Assembly: GCA_029762595.1 (NCBI GenBank)
Contig: JARVGJ010000001.1
Span: forward strand, 1-64,000
Direction: 5' to 3'
DNA from: Methanolobus sp.
Lineage (GTDB): Archaea; Halobacteriota; Methanosarcinia; Methanosarcinales; Methanosarcinaceae
DNA: 64,000 nucleotides
How positions within the stretch are numbered: position 1 is the stretch's first letter; every line of letters begins with the position of its first letter. The translations under genes and the position numbers were made by a program. Below the pieces are notes generated by a model that had not been told where the DNA came from, did no database searches, and was given only the letters and a program-made list of their open reading frames with translations. Below are positions 10,622-20,918 of the stretch, one piece after another.

Positions 10622-11930
10622 AAAGTTCCTCCAGACCGTGTTTGACCTTTGCCATTTCCCTGTCTATTGAACTTAGCATGTTCCTGTCTATCTTACGTCC
10701 GGATAATCTTTCTATGAAAAGCAGGGATTTGGTATGATCCTCAGGAAGAAGCCGCCAGGTGGGCTTCTCTACATAATAATCAATACCTCTTGCATAGGCC
10801 ATTATCTCAGACCTTACATCCTCACTTATCCATCCTATGTCCACATAGTAATCAAGTGCATCCATGAGGTTGTTTCTTCCCACGCGCTCCATAAGGAACT
10901 CTATCCAGTTTAGCAAGACAACAACACTTGTAGGATCAGCTTTTATGCATTCAAGCCTTACCATTGGCACAGATGTTTTTCGGGGGATCTCTTCAATATC
11001 GCCAACATCTGCCGGGTCATCATCACCAGAAAGTTTTCTTTCAGACCTGACAGTATTGTTGGCCATTACAGGCCTTTGTTCCAGAACATCAAGACGGGTG
11101 GTGATGTTGGCAGTAGTTTCTGCAAGATCTACTATGTTCTGGTCAAGTGTGTCGGTCCTGGAGAACAAATCCTCGGCCCGGGAAGATAATTGCTCTATGC
11201 CTTCATGCATCATCACCATGGCATCTGCAAAGGCATCCATCTTGGATTCAATGTTCTGCATTCGTGATTCAGCCTCAGATGATATGCCCTGTGGCATACT
11301 CAGTTTCTGAGATGCTGAATCAAGTTCATTTTTCAGGAGAATAAGCATATCACCAATTTCAGTAAGCCTCTTCTCCGTTTTTTCAAATCTTTCGATTGTG
11401 GCACGACTTGCAACATCATCCCCTACAAAAGGATTGACCTGGTTGGATACAATCTCGTATAAAGACAATAATTCAAGAACACTCTGGTCAATCTTATCAA
11501 CGGTCTTTCTGATCTCTTCATTCTCCCTCTGGACCATATTTAGAGTTACATCAGCTTTTGAAAGCTTGGTCTCGACATCCTTGATCTTTTTCCGGTTCTC
11601 TTCCACCATTTCATTGTTTGCTGATGATTGCTGAGATGCATGTTGAGGAGAGCCTGCAGGAGCCATGCCAGGAGGGAAAGACGGGCCAGCGGATGAACCC
11701 GAAGCACCCTGGAAACCAGGTTTTGAGTTAGAAGGCCCGCCTGGCGGAATCGGCGGCAATCCTTCCGACAGACCCGGTATTGAACCTAGGCCAGGAGTGT
11801 CCTGAAGAAAGGGGGGAACATCCGAATCGAAAGGAGAAGCTTTCCCCTTTTTTTTGTCCCTTCTTGAGATAACAGAGGTCATCTTTTTTATTTTATCGCT
11901 AAGTCCAGCCATGGTTCCACTGACAATCAT
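10611..11930 (-). CDS. arlCE: Archaellum cytoplasmic protein ArlC/E fusion (FlaC/D/E)
   Basis: Proline-rich N-terminus, coiled coil, C-terminal FlaE-like domain; first gene of the operon. Confidence 0.85.
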   Translation of the reverse strand: MIVSGTMAGLSDKIKKMTSVISRRDKKKGKASPFDSDVPPFLQDTPGLGSIPGLSEGLPPIPPGGPSNSKPGFQGASGSSAGPSFPPGMAPAGSPQHASQQSSANNEMVEENRKKIKDVETKLSKADVTLNMVQRENEEIRKTVDKIDQSVLELLSLYEIVSNQVNPFVGDDVASRATIERFEKTEKRLTEIGDMLILLKNELDSASQKLSMPQGISSEAESRMQNIESKMDAFADAMVMMHEGIEQLSSRAEDLFSRTDTLDQNIVDLAETTANITTRLDVLEQRPVMANNTVRSERKLSGDDDPADVGDIEEIPRKTSVPMVRLECIKADPTSVVVLLNWIEFLMERVGRNNLMDALDYYVDIGWISEDVRSEIMAYARGIDYYVEKPTWRLLPEDHTKSLLFIERLSGRKIDRNMLSSIDREMAKVKHGLEELYGI

Positions 11931-12034
11931 TTATATAAAGAGGCAGAAACATCTATACTGCTTAGAATATACCCTTAATAATATATATAAATTTTGAATA
12001 AAATACCATATCAGGTAGTCCCTGATTTATCCAG

Positions 12035-13114
12035 ATGGATTTAAATCATTTACAACACATTGTTTACCTGATATTTTTGACACGCAAGAAAATACTAAAG
12101 ACAGAAATCATATCCGATGAAGATGGATTCAGATTTGCAACACCACAGCCTGTTGCAGAGTACAGGGCAAAGAGGCTTCAATGCCAGGTCATCGCCGACA
12201 TAAGTTGCGGTATTGGCGGGCAGGCACTATACTTTGCAAAATACTGTGACCTGGTATACGCAGTAGAAATAGACCATAAAAAAATAACCTATGCAAAAAA
12301 GAATGCAAAGATAATGGGTGTTGATAACATAGAGTTCATCAACGCAGATGCACTCTCACCGGAAACCATCTCAGAATTGCCTGCACTTGACGTTGTATTC
12401 TCTGATCCGGCACGACCACCTGCAGAAAAAGAGAGGAATATCGACAACCTGAGACCTGCGATACCTGCGGTCATTGAAGCGTATGCTGAGAAAAGCTCAA
12501 ATTTTGCATTTGAAGCGCCACCTCAACTGAGCCCTGAAAAAATACCTTTCCAATGTGAAAAAGAGTATATGTCCCTGGAAGGTAAATTGAACCGCTTAAA
12601 CCTTTATTTTGGGGAACTTCAAAAGGCGGAGATTTCAGCAGTTTCACTTCCAGGTGCCCATGTGATCAGGAAGGAAAAGCGGACCTTACAGGCACACAGA
12701 ACTGACATGCCCGGAGGTTTTGCCTATGAGCCACAAGAATGTGTAACAAAAGCAGGGCTTCTTGATCAGCTGGTTTGTATATTAAAAGAGCAGAAAGTAA
12801 AAGGACAAATAGCTGATGTAAATGTTTTTGAAATTGATGAGAAAAGAGTACTTGTAAGCTCAGATATACCACTTGAATGCAAGTTGTTCAAGAACAATTA
12901 CAGAGTACTAAAGTTCATGGATTTTAACATGAGAGAAGTGAACTCATATCTGAAGAACAATTCATTTGGAAAAGTGGTAATCAGAACTTCAGTTGAACCT
13001 GAAAGCTACTGGGATGTCCGTAATGCTCTGGAAAAAGGACTTTCAGGGGAAAGAAAAGCACACCTGTTCCAAAAGGATAATTATGCAGTCCTATGTGAAT
13101 TGCAGGATCATTGA
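12035..13114 (+). CDS. Class I SAM-dependent methyltransferase, THUMP-like C-terminal domain
   Basis: IADISCGIGGQALYFAKYCDLVYAVEID (motif I) and FSDPARPP motif. Confidence 0.75.
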   Translation: MDLNHLQHIVYLIFLTRKKILKTEIISDEDGFRFATPQPVAEYRAKRLQCQVIADISCGIGGQALYFAKYCDLVYAVEIDHKKITYAKKNAKIMGVDNIEFINADALSPETISELPALDVVFSDPARPPAEKERNIDNLRPAIPAVIEAYAEKSSNFAFEAPPQLSPEKIPFQCEKEYMSLEGKLNRLNLYFGELQKAEISAVSLPGAHVIRKEKRTLQAHRTDMPGGFAYEPQECVTKAGLLDQLVCILKEQKVKGQIADVNVFEIDEKRVLVSSDIPLECKLFKNNYRVLKFMDFNMREVNSYLKNNSFGKVVIRTSVEPESYWDVRNALEKGLSGERKAHLFQKDNYAVLCELQDH

Positions 13115-13488
13115 AATTCCATTTCAAGCAATTCCCTTGTTCTTTTTATGAGTTCCTTCCTGCTAAAGGGCTTGGTTATATAGTCATCTGCTTTCAACAC
13201 ATGCAAACCAAGCATTTTGTCAAACTCCTGGCTTTTCACAGTAAGCATGGCCACTGGCAAACGTGGTTGTTTTTCTTTGATCTTATGAAAGGTTTCCCAG
13301 CCGTTCATATCAGGCATCATGATATCAAGCAGAACAGCATCCGGTTTTTCTTTCTCGATAGATTCAAGGCATTCGAACCCACTTTTGGCCCCGATGACAT
13401 CTATGCTCTCTGATTCCAATATAAGCTTTACAAGGTCGATGGTATCCGGCTCATCATCCACGACCATAACTTTGGGACACATGATCAT
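13108..13488 (-). CDS. Response regulator receiver (CheY-like)
   Basis: VMVVDDEPDTIDLVKLIL, VLLDIMMPDMNGWE, KADDYITKPF. Confidence 0.9.
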   Translation of the reverse strand: MIMCPKVMVVDDEPDTIDLVKLILESESIDVIGAKSGFECLESIEKEKPDAVLLDIMMPDMNGWETFHKIKEKQPRLPVAMLTVKSQEFDKMLGLHVLKADDYITKPFSRKELIKRTRELLEMEFQ

Positions 13489-13551
13489 TACAGCTCCTGA
13501 AAAGGATTATATGATATTATACCATCTACATTATACATCAAAAATATATAA

Positions 13552-14610
13552 TTATTCCTCTTCAATCCAGCCAAGACGTCTCATGACCATTTTGATCCTT
13601 GCCTTGACCTCCCTCTTATCAAAAGGCTTGGAAATGTAATCATCAATGCCAAGTTCCATTCCCTTTACCTTGTCTTCAACAGCGGTCTTGGCAGAGATCA
13701 TTATAACGGGGATGTCACTTGCTGATTTGCTCTTTTTGAGATGTTCCACAACCTCATAGCCATCCATGTCAGGCATCATGATATCAAGTAGTATGAGATC
13801 AGGAAGCTCCCTGAGAGTGAGTTCAATGGCTTGCTCACCGTTATGAGCTACCAGGAAATCGTATGGTTCACTTATAAGAGAAAGCTTTAACAATTCTGGT
13901 ATATCCGGTTCATCATCAACGATAAGTATTTTCAGCCTATCCCGTTTGGCCTTCTTCTGCATCTGTTCAAACTCTATGGAACCATCCTCTACAGAATACC
14001 TGAAATCAAAATCCTTCATACCTATTTCCGTATGGATCTCACCTAGATTGGTGATCTCGATGACCACATCAAAGAAAGATGTAATAAGAACTTCTGCCTC
14101 CTGGGGCAGGATGTTGCGGGAAAGCATTGAAAGGATGCTGCCGTTGTTTTCAGCAACCTTTTTTTCAATGAATTTTATGAAATTCTCAACTACCTGCATA
14201 TTGTCGCTTGCCAGCACGTTCATATTATCGATGATGAGTACGGAACGCGAATTATTCTGAAAGATGTTCGATATATGCGAAGCCATCTTTGTATAGTCTG
14301 CAACAGAACTACAATAAAAGGTATCAGGATGATGTTGCTTACCTGGTGCATCAATATCAATGAAACGCATCTGTGAGGAATCAATATCAAAACCGAAGTC
14401 TTCAAAGCGGGTAAGTACCTTGTCCCTTGAAGAACTCAGGCATAACCACACAATGGTCCTGGCACTCTCTTCCTTTTGTATATTGGAGATGTAAAAATAT
14501 ACCAACCGCTCAATAAAACTGTCAACTGGAGCAAGGAACAATGCATTCTTGCTTGACAGTTCGGTCCTGAGAGTAGAAAGGATTTCCTGTGTTTGAATAT
14601 TCATTGACAA
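13552..14610 (-). CDS. Degenerate KaiC/ArlH-like domain fused to C-terminal response regulator receiver
   Basis: C-terminal REC motifs (ILIVDDEPDIPEL, ILLDIMMPDMDGYE, ISKPF); N-terminus has Walker B-like SVLIIDNMN but no recognisable Walker A. Confidence 0.75.
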   Translation of the reverse strand: MSMNIQTQEILSTLRTELSSKNALFLAPVDSFIERLVYFYISNIQKEESARTIVWLCLSSSRDKVLTRFEDFGFDIDSSQMRFIDIDAPGKQHHPDTFYCSSVADYTKMASHISNIFQNNSRSVLIIDNMNVLASDNMQVVENFIKFIEKKVAENNGSILSMLSRNILPQEAEVLITSFFDVVIEITNLGEIHTEIGMKDFDFRYSVEDGSIEFEQMQKKAKRDRLKILIVDDEPDIPELLKLSLISEPYDFLVAHNGEQAIELTLRELPDLILLDIMMPDMDGYEVVEHLKKSKSASDIPVIMISAKTAVEDKVKGMELGIDDYISKPFDKREVKARIKMVMRRLGWIEEE

Positions 14611-14698
14611 GTACCTTTTAATTTAGTTTAGCAACGGTTATTAGTTTTATTTTCTTATTAATGTTTGGGAAGAAAATGTACTTGCGGCATGAAAACAT

Positions 14699-16039
14699 TC
14701 ACTTCAGAGGAATGAGGCGCACCTTAGGATAACCGGAAATGAACTCCATCTGAACTGCAAAAACTCCGGTCCTGGGTACGATGCCATACATCACAAGAGT
14801 CTTGTCAACGTTCTCAAACTTCCAGTGGGTTGTGGCCATGTGGGCAACAGACTCATTGATTCTCTGCCCGTGTTTTGCAACGGCCAGAACGACATTTTCC
14901 GTTGTCTTTGTAATGGATGCCATCTGCCCGATTATAGAGCCTATGTTCTCCCAGCCATAGTTGTATTCCATGCTGTCAAGGCCTATATAATCAAGGATTG
15001 GAGAACCGTAACGAGCCATCAGTTCATTCTTGGCCTTGTGGAATAAATCCATGTCTTTGTAAATGTTCCCTGAGAAAGGTTCGATGTATGTCGGTATCCG
15101 CCCTTTTAGATCACGTATCTCAAAACCCACGAATTGCCCATGGAAGTGACTGTCGCCCGTAAAAGGATATATCATGCGTTTTTCAGTCTCGACGCTTGTA
15201 CCTTCTGTGGGCATGCTAAGAAGTCCTCGGCCCATATTCAGATGATTGATGAAAGCGGGCAAAAGCAAACTGTAAAAAGAGTCACCTACCCCACTTGTTA
15301 TTTCAAAGAGATTAAAGCTTCCTTTCTGGTAGCCGCCTCCAAGCACCTCATCAAAATCAGAGATACCGGTTGATATTTTGCTTTCAGCAGGGTCCACTAA
15401 AGGCGATGGTACCTGGGTTTGGTCCGGATATGAGACCTTGAAAGGTTCGAAACTATTGAAAACACCACCTTCAAGGGTGAAAGTATACCTTGATTGGGAA
15501 AGTTCCACTCCGCGCATCTTCAGCAGGTTTATCTTCCTGACATCACGCTCTGAAATATCAGCTATGTCAAGAAATACAACACCGTCTACAAGGTAATCGA
15601 GAGATGTCACATCTGTCTGCTCTGTGATCATTATTATATCCGCATTTACCTTTCTTGAAAAATCGAAGAGCAGGCGCTCAAGTTCGAACTTATTGTCCTC
15701 CCAGTCTGCAGACCTTGTAGTGGCAATACTTAAAGAGTCTATGGAATCCACAACTATTACGGGTTTTGTATCACTTGATTCCCATATAACTTTTATGCGG
15801 GATGCAAGCATCCTGAGGAAATCCTCATTATTATTGAAATCCCCTTCTATCCACGGATATTTACCATAACTGGACGATTTATCTATACGTGGCGAGATAT
15901 AGACACAATTACCCTCCGGGCATAATTCCTCAAGTATTCCAAAGACAAAAGTAGTCTTCCCAGTCCCTGGTTTTCCTTTTACGAGAAAGGATTTACCAAA
16001 CTGGGATGAGAAGAATTCCTTAACCTCATTTGGTATCAT
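14699..16039 (-). CDS. KaiC/GvpD-like P-loop ATPase with two ATPase-like halves
   Basis: N-terminal Walker A VKGKPGTGKTTF, VIVVDSIDSL; C-terminal half begins FDEVLGGGYQKGSFNLFEITSGVGDS (altered Walker A). Confidence 0.75.
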   Translation of the reverse strand: MIPNEVKEFFSSQFGKSFLVKGKPGTGKTTFVFGILEELCPEGNCVYISPRIDKSSSYGKYPWIEGDFNNNEDFLRMLASRIKVIWESSDTKPVIVVDSIDSLSIATTRSADWEDNKFELERLLFDFSRKVNADIIMITEQTDVTSLDYLVDGVVFLDIADISERDVRKINLLKMRGVELSQSRYTFTLEGGVFNSFEPFKVSYPDQTQVPSPLVDPAESKISTGISDFDEVLGGGYQKGSFNLFEITSGVGDSFYSLLLPAFINHLNMGRGLLSMPTEGTSVETEKRMIYPFTGDSHFHGQFVGFEIRDLKGRIPTYIEPFSGNIYKDMDLFHKAKNELMARYGSPILDYIGLDSMEYNYGWENIGSIIGQMASITKTTENVVLAVAKHGQRINESVAHMATTHWKFENVDKTLVMYGIVPRTGVFAVQMEFISGYPKVRLIPLK

Positions 16040-16061
16040 TTCAATTCATCCGGTATACAAT

Positions 16062-18836
16062 TCATTTCCTTATCTGTTCTTCAAGCAGATTCCGGCCACT
16101 TTCAAGCGCTTCTGTGACCTTGCCACAATCGACACCACCGCCACGGGCCATTGCAGGTTTACCACCGCCACCGCCCCCCACTACCTCTGACATTCTCCTG
16201 ACGAGTTTTCCTGCGTCAGCACCGGCTTTCAATGCATCCTCTCCTGCAGCACCAACTATCTTGACTCCCGATGAATCACTTGCCAGAAGCACTACCATGT
16301 CCCTGTTAGTTGTCAGTTCCCCGGCTATCTTCACGAGCTCATCAATGTCTGCATGTGCAATGACAGCAGCCACCAGCCTCAGGTCACCTATGCTTATAGC
16401 TTCGTTTGCCATCTGGGTGACATGAACATGTGCCAGATCTTCCTTGAGCCTCTGGTTCTCTTTCTTGAATTCCTTCCACTCACAGAAGAAACGCTCGATT
16501 GTGGATGGAAGATGTTCCGGTCTTACGCGCAGTGCATCTGCAGACTGGTTGAGGTAAGACTCCATTTCCTGTGTGGCCCTGACCGCTGCAAGACCTGCGG
16601 CATATTCTATGCGCTCCACACCATCCTGGATACGTTCTGTCTTTAATATCTTAATAGGACCGACAAGCCCGGTACTGACACAGTGAGTGCCTCCGCAAGC
16701 CTCTATATCATCGGCCACTTTCAGTACACGTATTGTCTTTCCGGGAGGAACACCACCCTGGTACAGACCAAAACCGTATTTCTTCTCGGCCTCTATCCTG
16801 TCCATCCATTCTGCAGTAACACGCTGGTTATCCATGACAGTGCGATTGGCTATGAGCTCTATTTGGTTAAGCTCTTCCTGCGTTATACGTTTGTAGTGAG
16901 ATATATCAAGACGTGCCTTGTCAACGAATTTCTGGGCACCTGCCTGCCAGACATGGTCACCAAGTACCTTACGTGCGGCATCATTGACGATATGCGTTGC
17001 TGTATGGTGGCACGCATGTGACATACGGCGCTGTTCATTCACGCTTCCCTGCACCATGTCACCCTTGCGTACGTGAAGACCATCCTCCACATCTTCTATG
17101 ATGTGCACGACCACTCCTTCTGATGCCTGTACGTCTATCACATTGAGGACAATATCCTCGACCGCAAGAGTACCATGATCAGCGGGTTGTCCGCCGCCTT
17201 CCGGGTAGAAGAGAGTGCTGTCAAGCACGATGTGATTGTCAAAGATATCAAGGATAACCGCCTCAAAATTCATCCGTGTGGGCTCATCATAGAACAGCTT
17301 CTTGGTCCTGGGTAATTTGGAAACCCTTTCTGCGTAAGGGAAGACCTTGACCTCCTTCTCCTCTGCCTTGCTGTGCCCTTCAGCAACAAGTGAATAGAAA
17401 TTATCAGGAAGATCTACATCCACACCAACCTCGGATGCTGCCTCTTTTGAGATCTCAGGAGGGATGCCGTGACTATCATACATTTCCACCAGTGTTGTAA
17501 GAGGTATCTTCTCACCAGCTTCCTTATAGTGCCTGGCAGATTTTTGAATCATACGCCTTCCACGATCCAGAGTGTCTGCAAACTTGCGCTCTTCATGATA
17601 GAGTATATCCTCGATAACGTCAAGCTTCTCCTGAAATTCCGGATACTCAGGAAGGTTCTGTACGTGCATTTTCACGATATCCGACAGAGGGATAGTTATA
17701 CCCATGTCCTTCATCATCCTCAGGGTACGGCGAAGTACCAGCCTTGCAAGGTAGCCTGCCTTGACATTGGACGGAATGACACCATCGGCAAGCATGAAGG
17801 TAAGGCAGCGCGTGTGATCGGTTATTGCATACACGGTCTCAACAGGTTCCATGATTGCAGATAGTTTCTCAACTGTTGTCCCTATACTGGAAGCAACCTG
17901 TTTCCTGAGCTCGAAAAGATTTGCCTTTTCACTTACGTCCATAAGACCCGCAAGGCGGGCATTCTGCGAAAGTATATTTGCATATTCTGTGTTGTTAAGC
18001 TCGTGCTCGATGCCTGCAAGGTCCATCAGTTCGTTCACGATATTCGGGAAAACCGCATCATATATCGTAGGTGAGCCTTTTGATGCCCACACAAACCTTT
18101 CCAGTCCGTAGCCGGTATCCACGATATAATTATCCATCTTACGGTAGTTATTGCCCTTGATCACAATGTCGCCATCTTTTGACTGCTGCAGGTCCATGAA
18201 AACAAGGGTAGCAACTTCAAGACCACCAATCAGTGCCTCAACACATGGTCCCGCATTCCCACCGCCTGCCCATGGTTCCTCCTTATAGGTAACGGCCATG
18301 GGATCCACACCCAGGGAATTGAAAAGTTCATCACACAGGCCGACTGTGTGGTCCTTCCAGTAGATCTCCTCACCTTTCTTATTAAAAGCGTGATGGGCCA
18401 TCATTTCAAAAGTGGTCAGATGACGGCCACTCCTTCCAACTGCATCAAGGTCAGAAAGACGTATGCATGGCTGGGAAATAGTTAATGGATTGGCTGGTGG
18501 CGGCACCTGCCCGGAAGTTACAAAAGGCTGAAAATCAGCTATAGAGGCGATTGTCAGATAGATATCATCCCTCCATCTTGCAATTACCGGATATCTTTCA
18601 AGTCTGGTATGATCCCTCTCTTCAAAGAAACGGAGATAATATTCCCTCATTTCTGCAAGATCGAACTTTTTCTTAAAAACCGGTTCACCAATAAAAGAGT
18701 AGGGATCGCATGGTGCATCCCCGCATGTAGCTCTTTCAGTATCCCGGGTCCAGAAATGTTTTCCACATTTGGAACACTGTTTACGAACGAATCCATTCTC
18801 TGAGAAAAAATCAAGCTGATACTCGTCTTCAAGCAT
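16062..18836 (-). CDS. alaS: Alanyl-tRNA synthetase
   Basis: FEMMAHHAFNKKGEEIYWK, HTATHIVNDAARKVLG, ACGGTHC, GGGGGGKPAMARGGG. Confidence 0.97.
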   Translation of the reverse strand: MLEDEYQLDFFSENGFVRKQCSKCGKHFWTRDTERATCGDAPCDPYSFIGEPVFKKKFDLAEMREYYLRFFEERDHTRLERYPVIARWRDDIYLTIASIADFQPFVTSGQVPPPANPLTISQPCIRLSDLDAVGRSGRHLTTFEMMAHHAFNKKGEEIYWKDHTVGLCDELFNSLGVDPMAVTYKEEPWAGGGNAGPCVEALIGGLEVATLVFMDLQQSKDGDIVIKGNNYRKMDNYIVDTGYGLERFVWASKGSPTIYDAVFPNIVNELMDLAGIEHELNNTEYANILSQNARLAGLMDVSEKANLFELRKQVASSIGTTVEKLSAIMEPVETVYAITDHTRCLTFMLADGVIPSNVKAGYLARLVLRRTLRMMKDMGITIPLSDIVKMHVQNLPEYPEFQEKLDVIEDILYHEERKFADTLDRGRRMIQKSARHYKEAGEKIPLTTLVEMYDSHGIPPEISKEAASEVGVDVDLPDNFYSLVAEGHSKAEEKEVKVFPYAERVSKLPRTKKLFYDEPTRMNFEAVILDIFDNHIVLDSTLFYPEGGGQPADHGTLAVEDIVLNVIDVQASEGVVVHIIEDVEDGLHVRKGDMVQGSVNEQRRMSHACHHTATHIVNDAARKVLGDHVWQAGAQKFVDKARLDISHYKRITQEELNQIELIANRTVMDNQRVTAEWMDRIEAEKKYGFGLYQGGVPPGKTIRVLKVADDIEACGGTHCVSTGLVGPIKILKTERIQDGVERIEYAAGLAAVRATQEMESYLNQSADALRVRPEHLPSTIERFFCEWKEFKKENQRLKEDLAHVHVTQMANEAISIGDLRLVAAVIAHADIDELVKIAGELTTNRDMVVLLASDSSGVKIVGAAGEDALKAGADAGKLVRRMSEVVGGGGGGKPAMARGGGVDCGKVTEALESGRNLLEEQIRK

Positions 18837-19191
18837 AATTATTCCAACGATGAGTTTAGTTTATATGAATATAGTCAATGGGTTTTAGTATATCTGGTCA
18901 ATCAGTCATAGTACATCAAGGCAATTTATTCTTCCAACTATCGTCCCAATGATTAAAAACGTTTCTTATCAAACCACACCAAGCATTATTCCAAAAGTCA
19001 GACACAGTATACAATAAACAATATAAATATACATACAGAATAAATCCTACTGATATGTATTAGTCCAAAAATTACAAAGAGAATACATATTTTTTATGAA
19101 CATAAGCTAATCTATTCTTGTACATCATGAAAATAATGGATACATTACACTTAAGTGCATGGTCATGAAAAGCAGATATAGGTGATGACCG

Positions 19192-19464
19192 ATGGAATCA
19201 ATGCGTTATATGTCATTAGTATTCAGAGGGCTTGTGGAAGAATATAACAACACTGGAGTCAGACCATCCGTCTTTATGGACGGAGGTGGAAGCCTGCAGG
19301 TATATCTTTGCGATCCCATAATTGATGAAATGGATGAGGAATATGGAATCGATGTGGAAAGTGAATATGATGTTAATGGCGGACAGTTCACGCAGAACTT
19401 CTTTGCAAACAGATTAAGCCCGACGGAAATCATCAAGCACAATCTCATCAACGAAGAGATATAA
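19192..19464 (+). CDS. Hypothetical protein
   Basis: Intact 90-aa ORF in an otherwise non-coding gap; no family recognised. Confidence 0.5.
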   Translation: MESMRYMSLVFRGLVEEYNNTGVRPSVFMDGGGSLQVYLCDPIIDEMDEEYGIDVESEYDVNGGQFTQNFFANRLSPTEIIKHNLINEEI

Positions 19465-19580
19465 AACAATAAGCCCGATAATAACTTTTCAATCAAGTAG
19501 AGTAGGGTGCCTGAATAAAGGAACATTGCACGGGAAAGAGGGAACAGGCACCTACGCCACAAACTACAAGGTGGAAAACA

Positions 19581-20000
19581 ATGGACTATAAAAAACTTCT
19601 GAAGGTACTCAAGAACTCAAAACAAGTCTATAGGGAAGACTATATCAAGAAGATATTCAGAAGCTCTCATTATGACATTGGTTTATTTGAGGAACAGCTC
19701 AATGAGTTTAACGAAACTCTCAAAGGCAGGGATTCAGAAATTGCAAAATCATACATGGACAGGACAATACTTGCGCAGGTAATAGACGATGCATCGATAC
19801 TGCTGGAGATAGTAAAGGACAGCTCATGCCTTTCCAGTGAACAGAATGAAGTAATCGTGGAAATGATATTCAAGCTCGATGAAATGAGTGATGAGATAGA
19901 GGTTTTGGAAGAAGTGAAAACCCTTGCAGATATGAGCGAGCAGGGAAACAATCGCGGCAAATCATTACATAGCAAAGACAAGGTCTACGCAAACGTCTGA
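19581..20000 (+). CDS. Hypothetical protein (alpha-helical, charged)
   Basis: 139-aa ORF upstream of surE; no family recognised. Confidence 0.55.
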   Translation: MDYKKLLKVLKNSKQVYREDYIKKIFRSSHYDIGLFEEQLNEFNETLKGRDSEIAKSYMDRTILAQVIDDASILLEIVKDSSCLSSEQNEVIVEMIFKLDEMSDEIEVLEEVKTLADMSEQGNNRGKSLHSKDKVYANV

Positions 20001-20072
20001 ACACACATCCCACCTTTAACAAGCATTATTCTACCCATTAGTTTTAAGGCATGAGCTTACAATGATGTAGAC

Positions 20073-20861
20073 ATGTCAAAAAAGATATTGGTCACAAACG
20101 ATGATGGTGTTTATTCTACAGGCATACATGCAGCTTATAATAGTGTCAAAGACCTAGGAGAAGTCACCATCTCCGCCCCAATGACGCAACAGAGTGGTGT
20201 TGGACGTTCTATTTCTATCTTTGAGCCACTAAGGATAACCAGAACAACAGTCAATGGAATGGAAGTCAATGCTGTTGCCGGAACCCCTACAGATTCAGTC
20301 ATCCTTGGCATATTCTCGATAATGGGACAGATGCCAGACCTTATCCTTTCAGGTTTTAATATCGGAGAGAACATCAGCACAGATACCATAACCACATCCG
20401 GAACCATCGGTGCCGCACTTGAGGGTGCAAGTTACGGAATTCCTGCAATCGCTGCTTCCATACAGGTTATGGAAGAGGGAAACAAATTTGATGATAACAG
20501 AGAGTTCAAACATGATTACAATGTGGCCATAAAGGTTGTCAACAGGATAGCAAAGAACGTGCTAAAGTACGGCCTGCCTGAAAAAGTAGACCTGCTTAAT
20601 GTCAACATCCCTCATCATGTGGATAATGAGCCTGTGATAGAGATCACAAGGCTTGCAAGGAAGTTCTTCAAGACGGATGTCGAAGAGCGACATGATCCAA
20701 GAGGAAGACCATATTACTGGATAGCAGGAGAACTTGTAGCAGACGAGGAAAAAGGAACTGACGTTCATGCCATAATGCACAACGGAAATGTCTCTGTCAC
20801 CCCAATATCCCTGGATGCAACATCCCCGATAGACTTTTCAGAAATAGAACACCTGCTGTAG
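20073..20861 (+). CDS. surE: 5'/3'-nucleotidase SurE
   Basis: ILVTNDDGVYSTGI, PMTQQSGVGRSIS, LILSGFNIGEN, TSGTIGAALEG. Confidence 0.96.
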   Translation: MSKKILVTNDDGVYSTGIHAAYNSVKDLGEVTISAPMTQQSGVGRSISIFEPLRITRTTVNGMEVNAVAGTPTDSVILGIFSIMGQMPDLILSGFNIGENISTDTITTSGTIGAALEGASYGIPAIAASIQVMEEGNKFDDNREFKHDYNVAIKVVNRIAKNVLKYGLPEKVDLLNVNIPHHVDNEPVIEITRLARKFFKTDVEERHDPRGRPYYWIAGELVADEEKGTDVHAIMHNGNVSVTPISLDATSPIDFSEIEHLL

Positions 20862-20918
20862 GCAGGTTTCTTTGAAAGATGATCTCTGCAATTTAAACGA
20901 AGAATTGCGGAAAAATTA

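Noticed and set aside
12035-13114. Methyltransferase as an archaellum-modifying enzyme because of its position
   Set aside because: It is divergent from the arl operon and looks like an RNA/THUMP-like methyltransferase; adjacency alone is not enough.
16030-18832. Several long ORFs antisense to alaS (16030..16425, 16683..17021, 17469..17864 and others)
   Set aside because: Typical shadow ORFs of a strongly coding region; composition not protein-like and alaS is certain.
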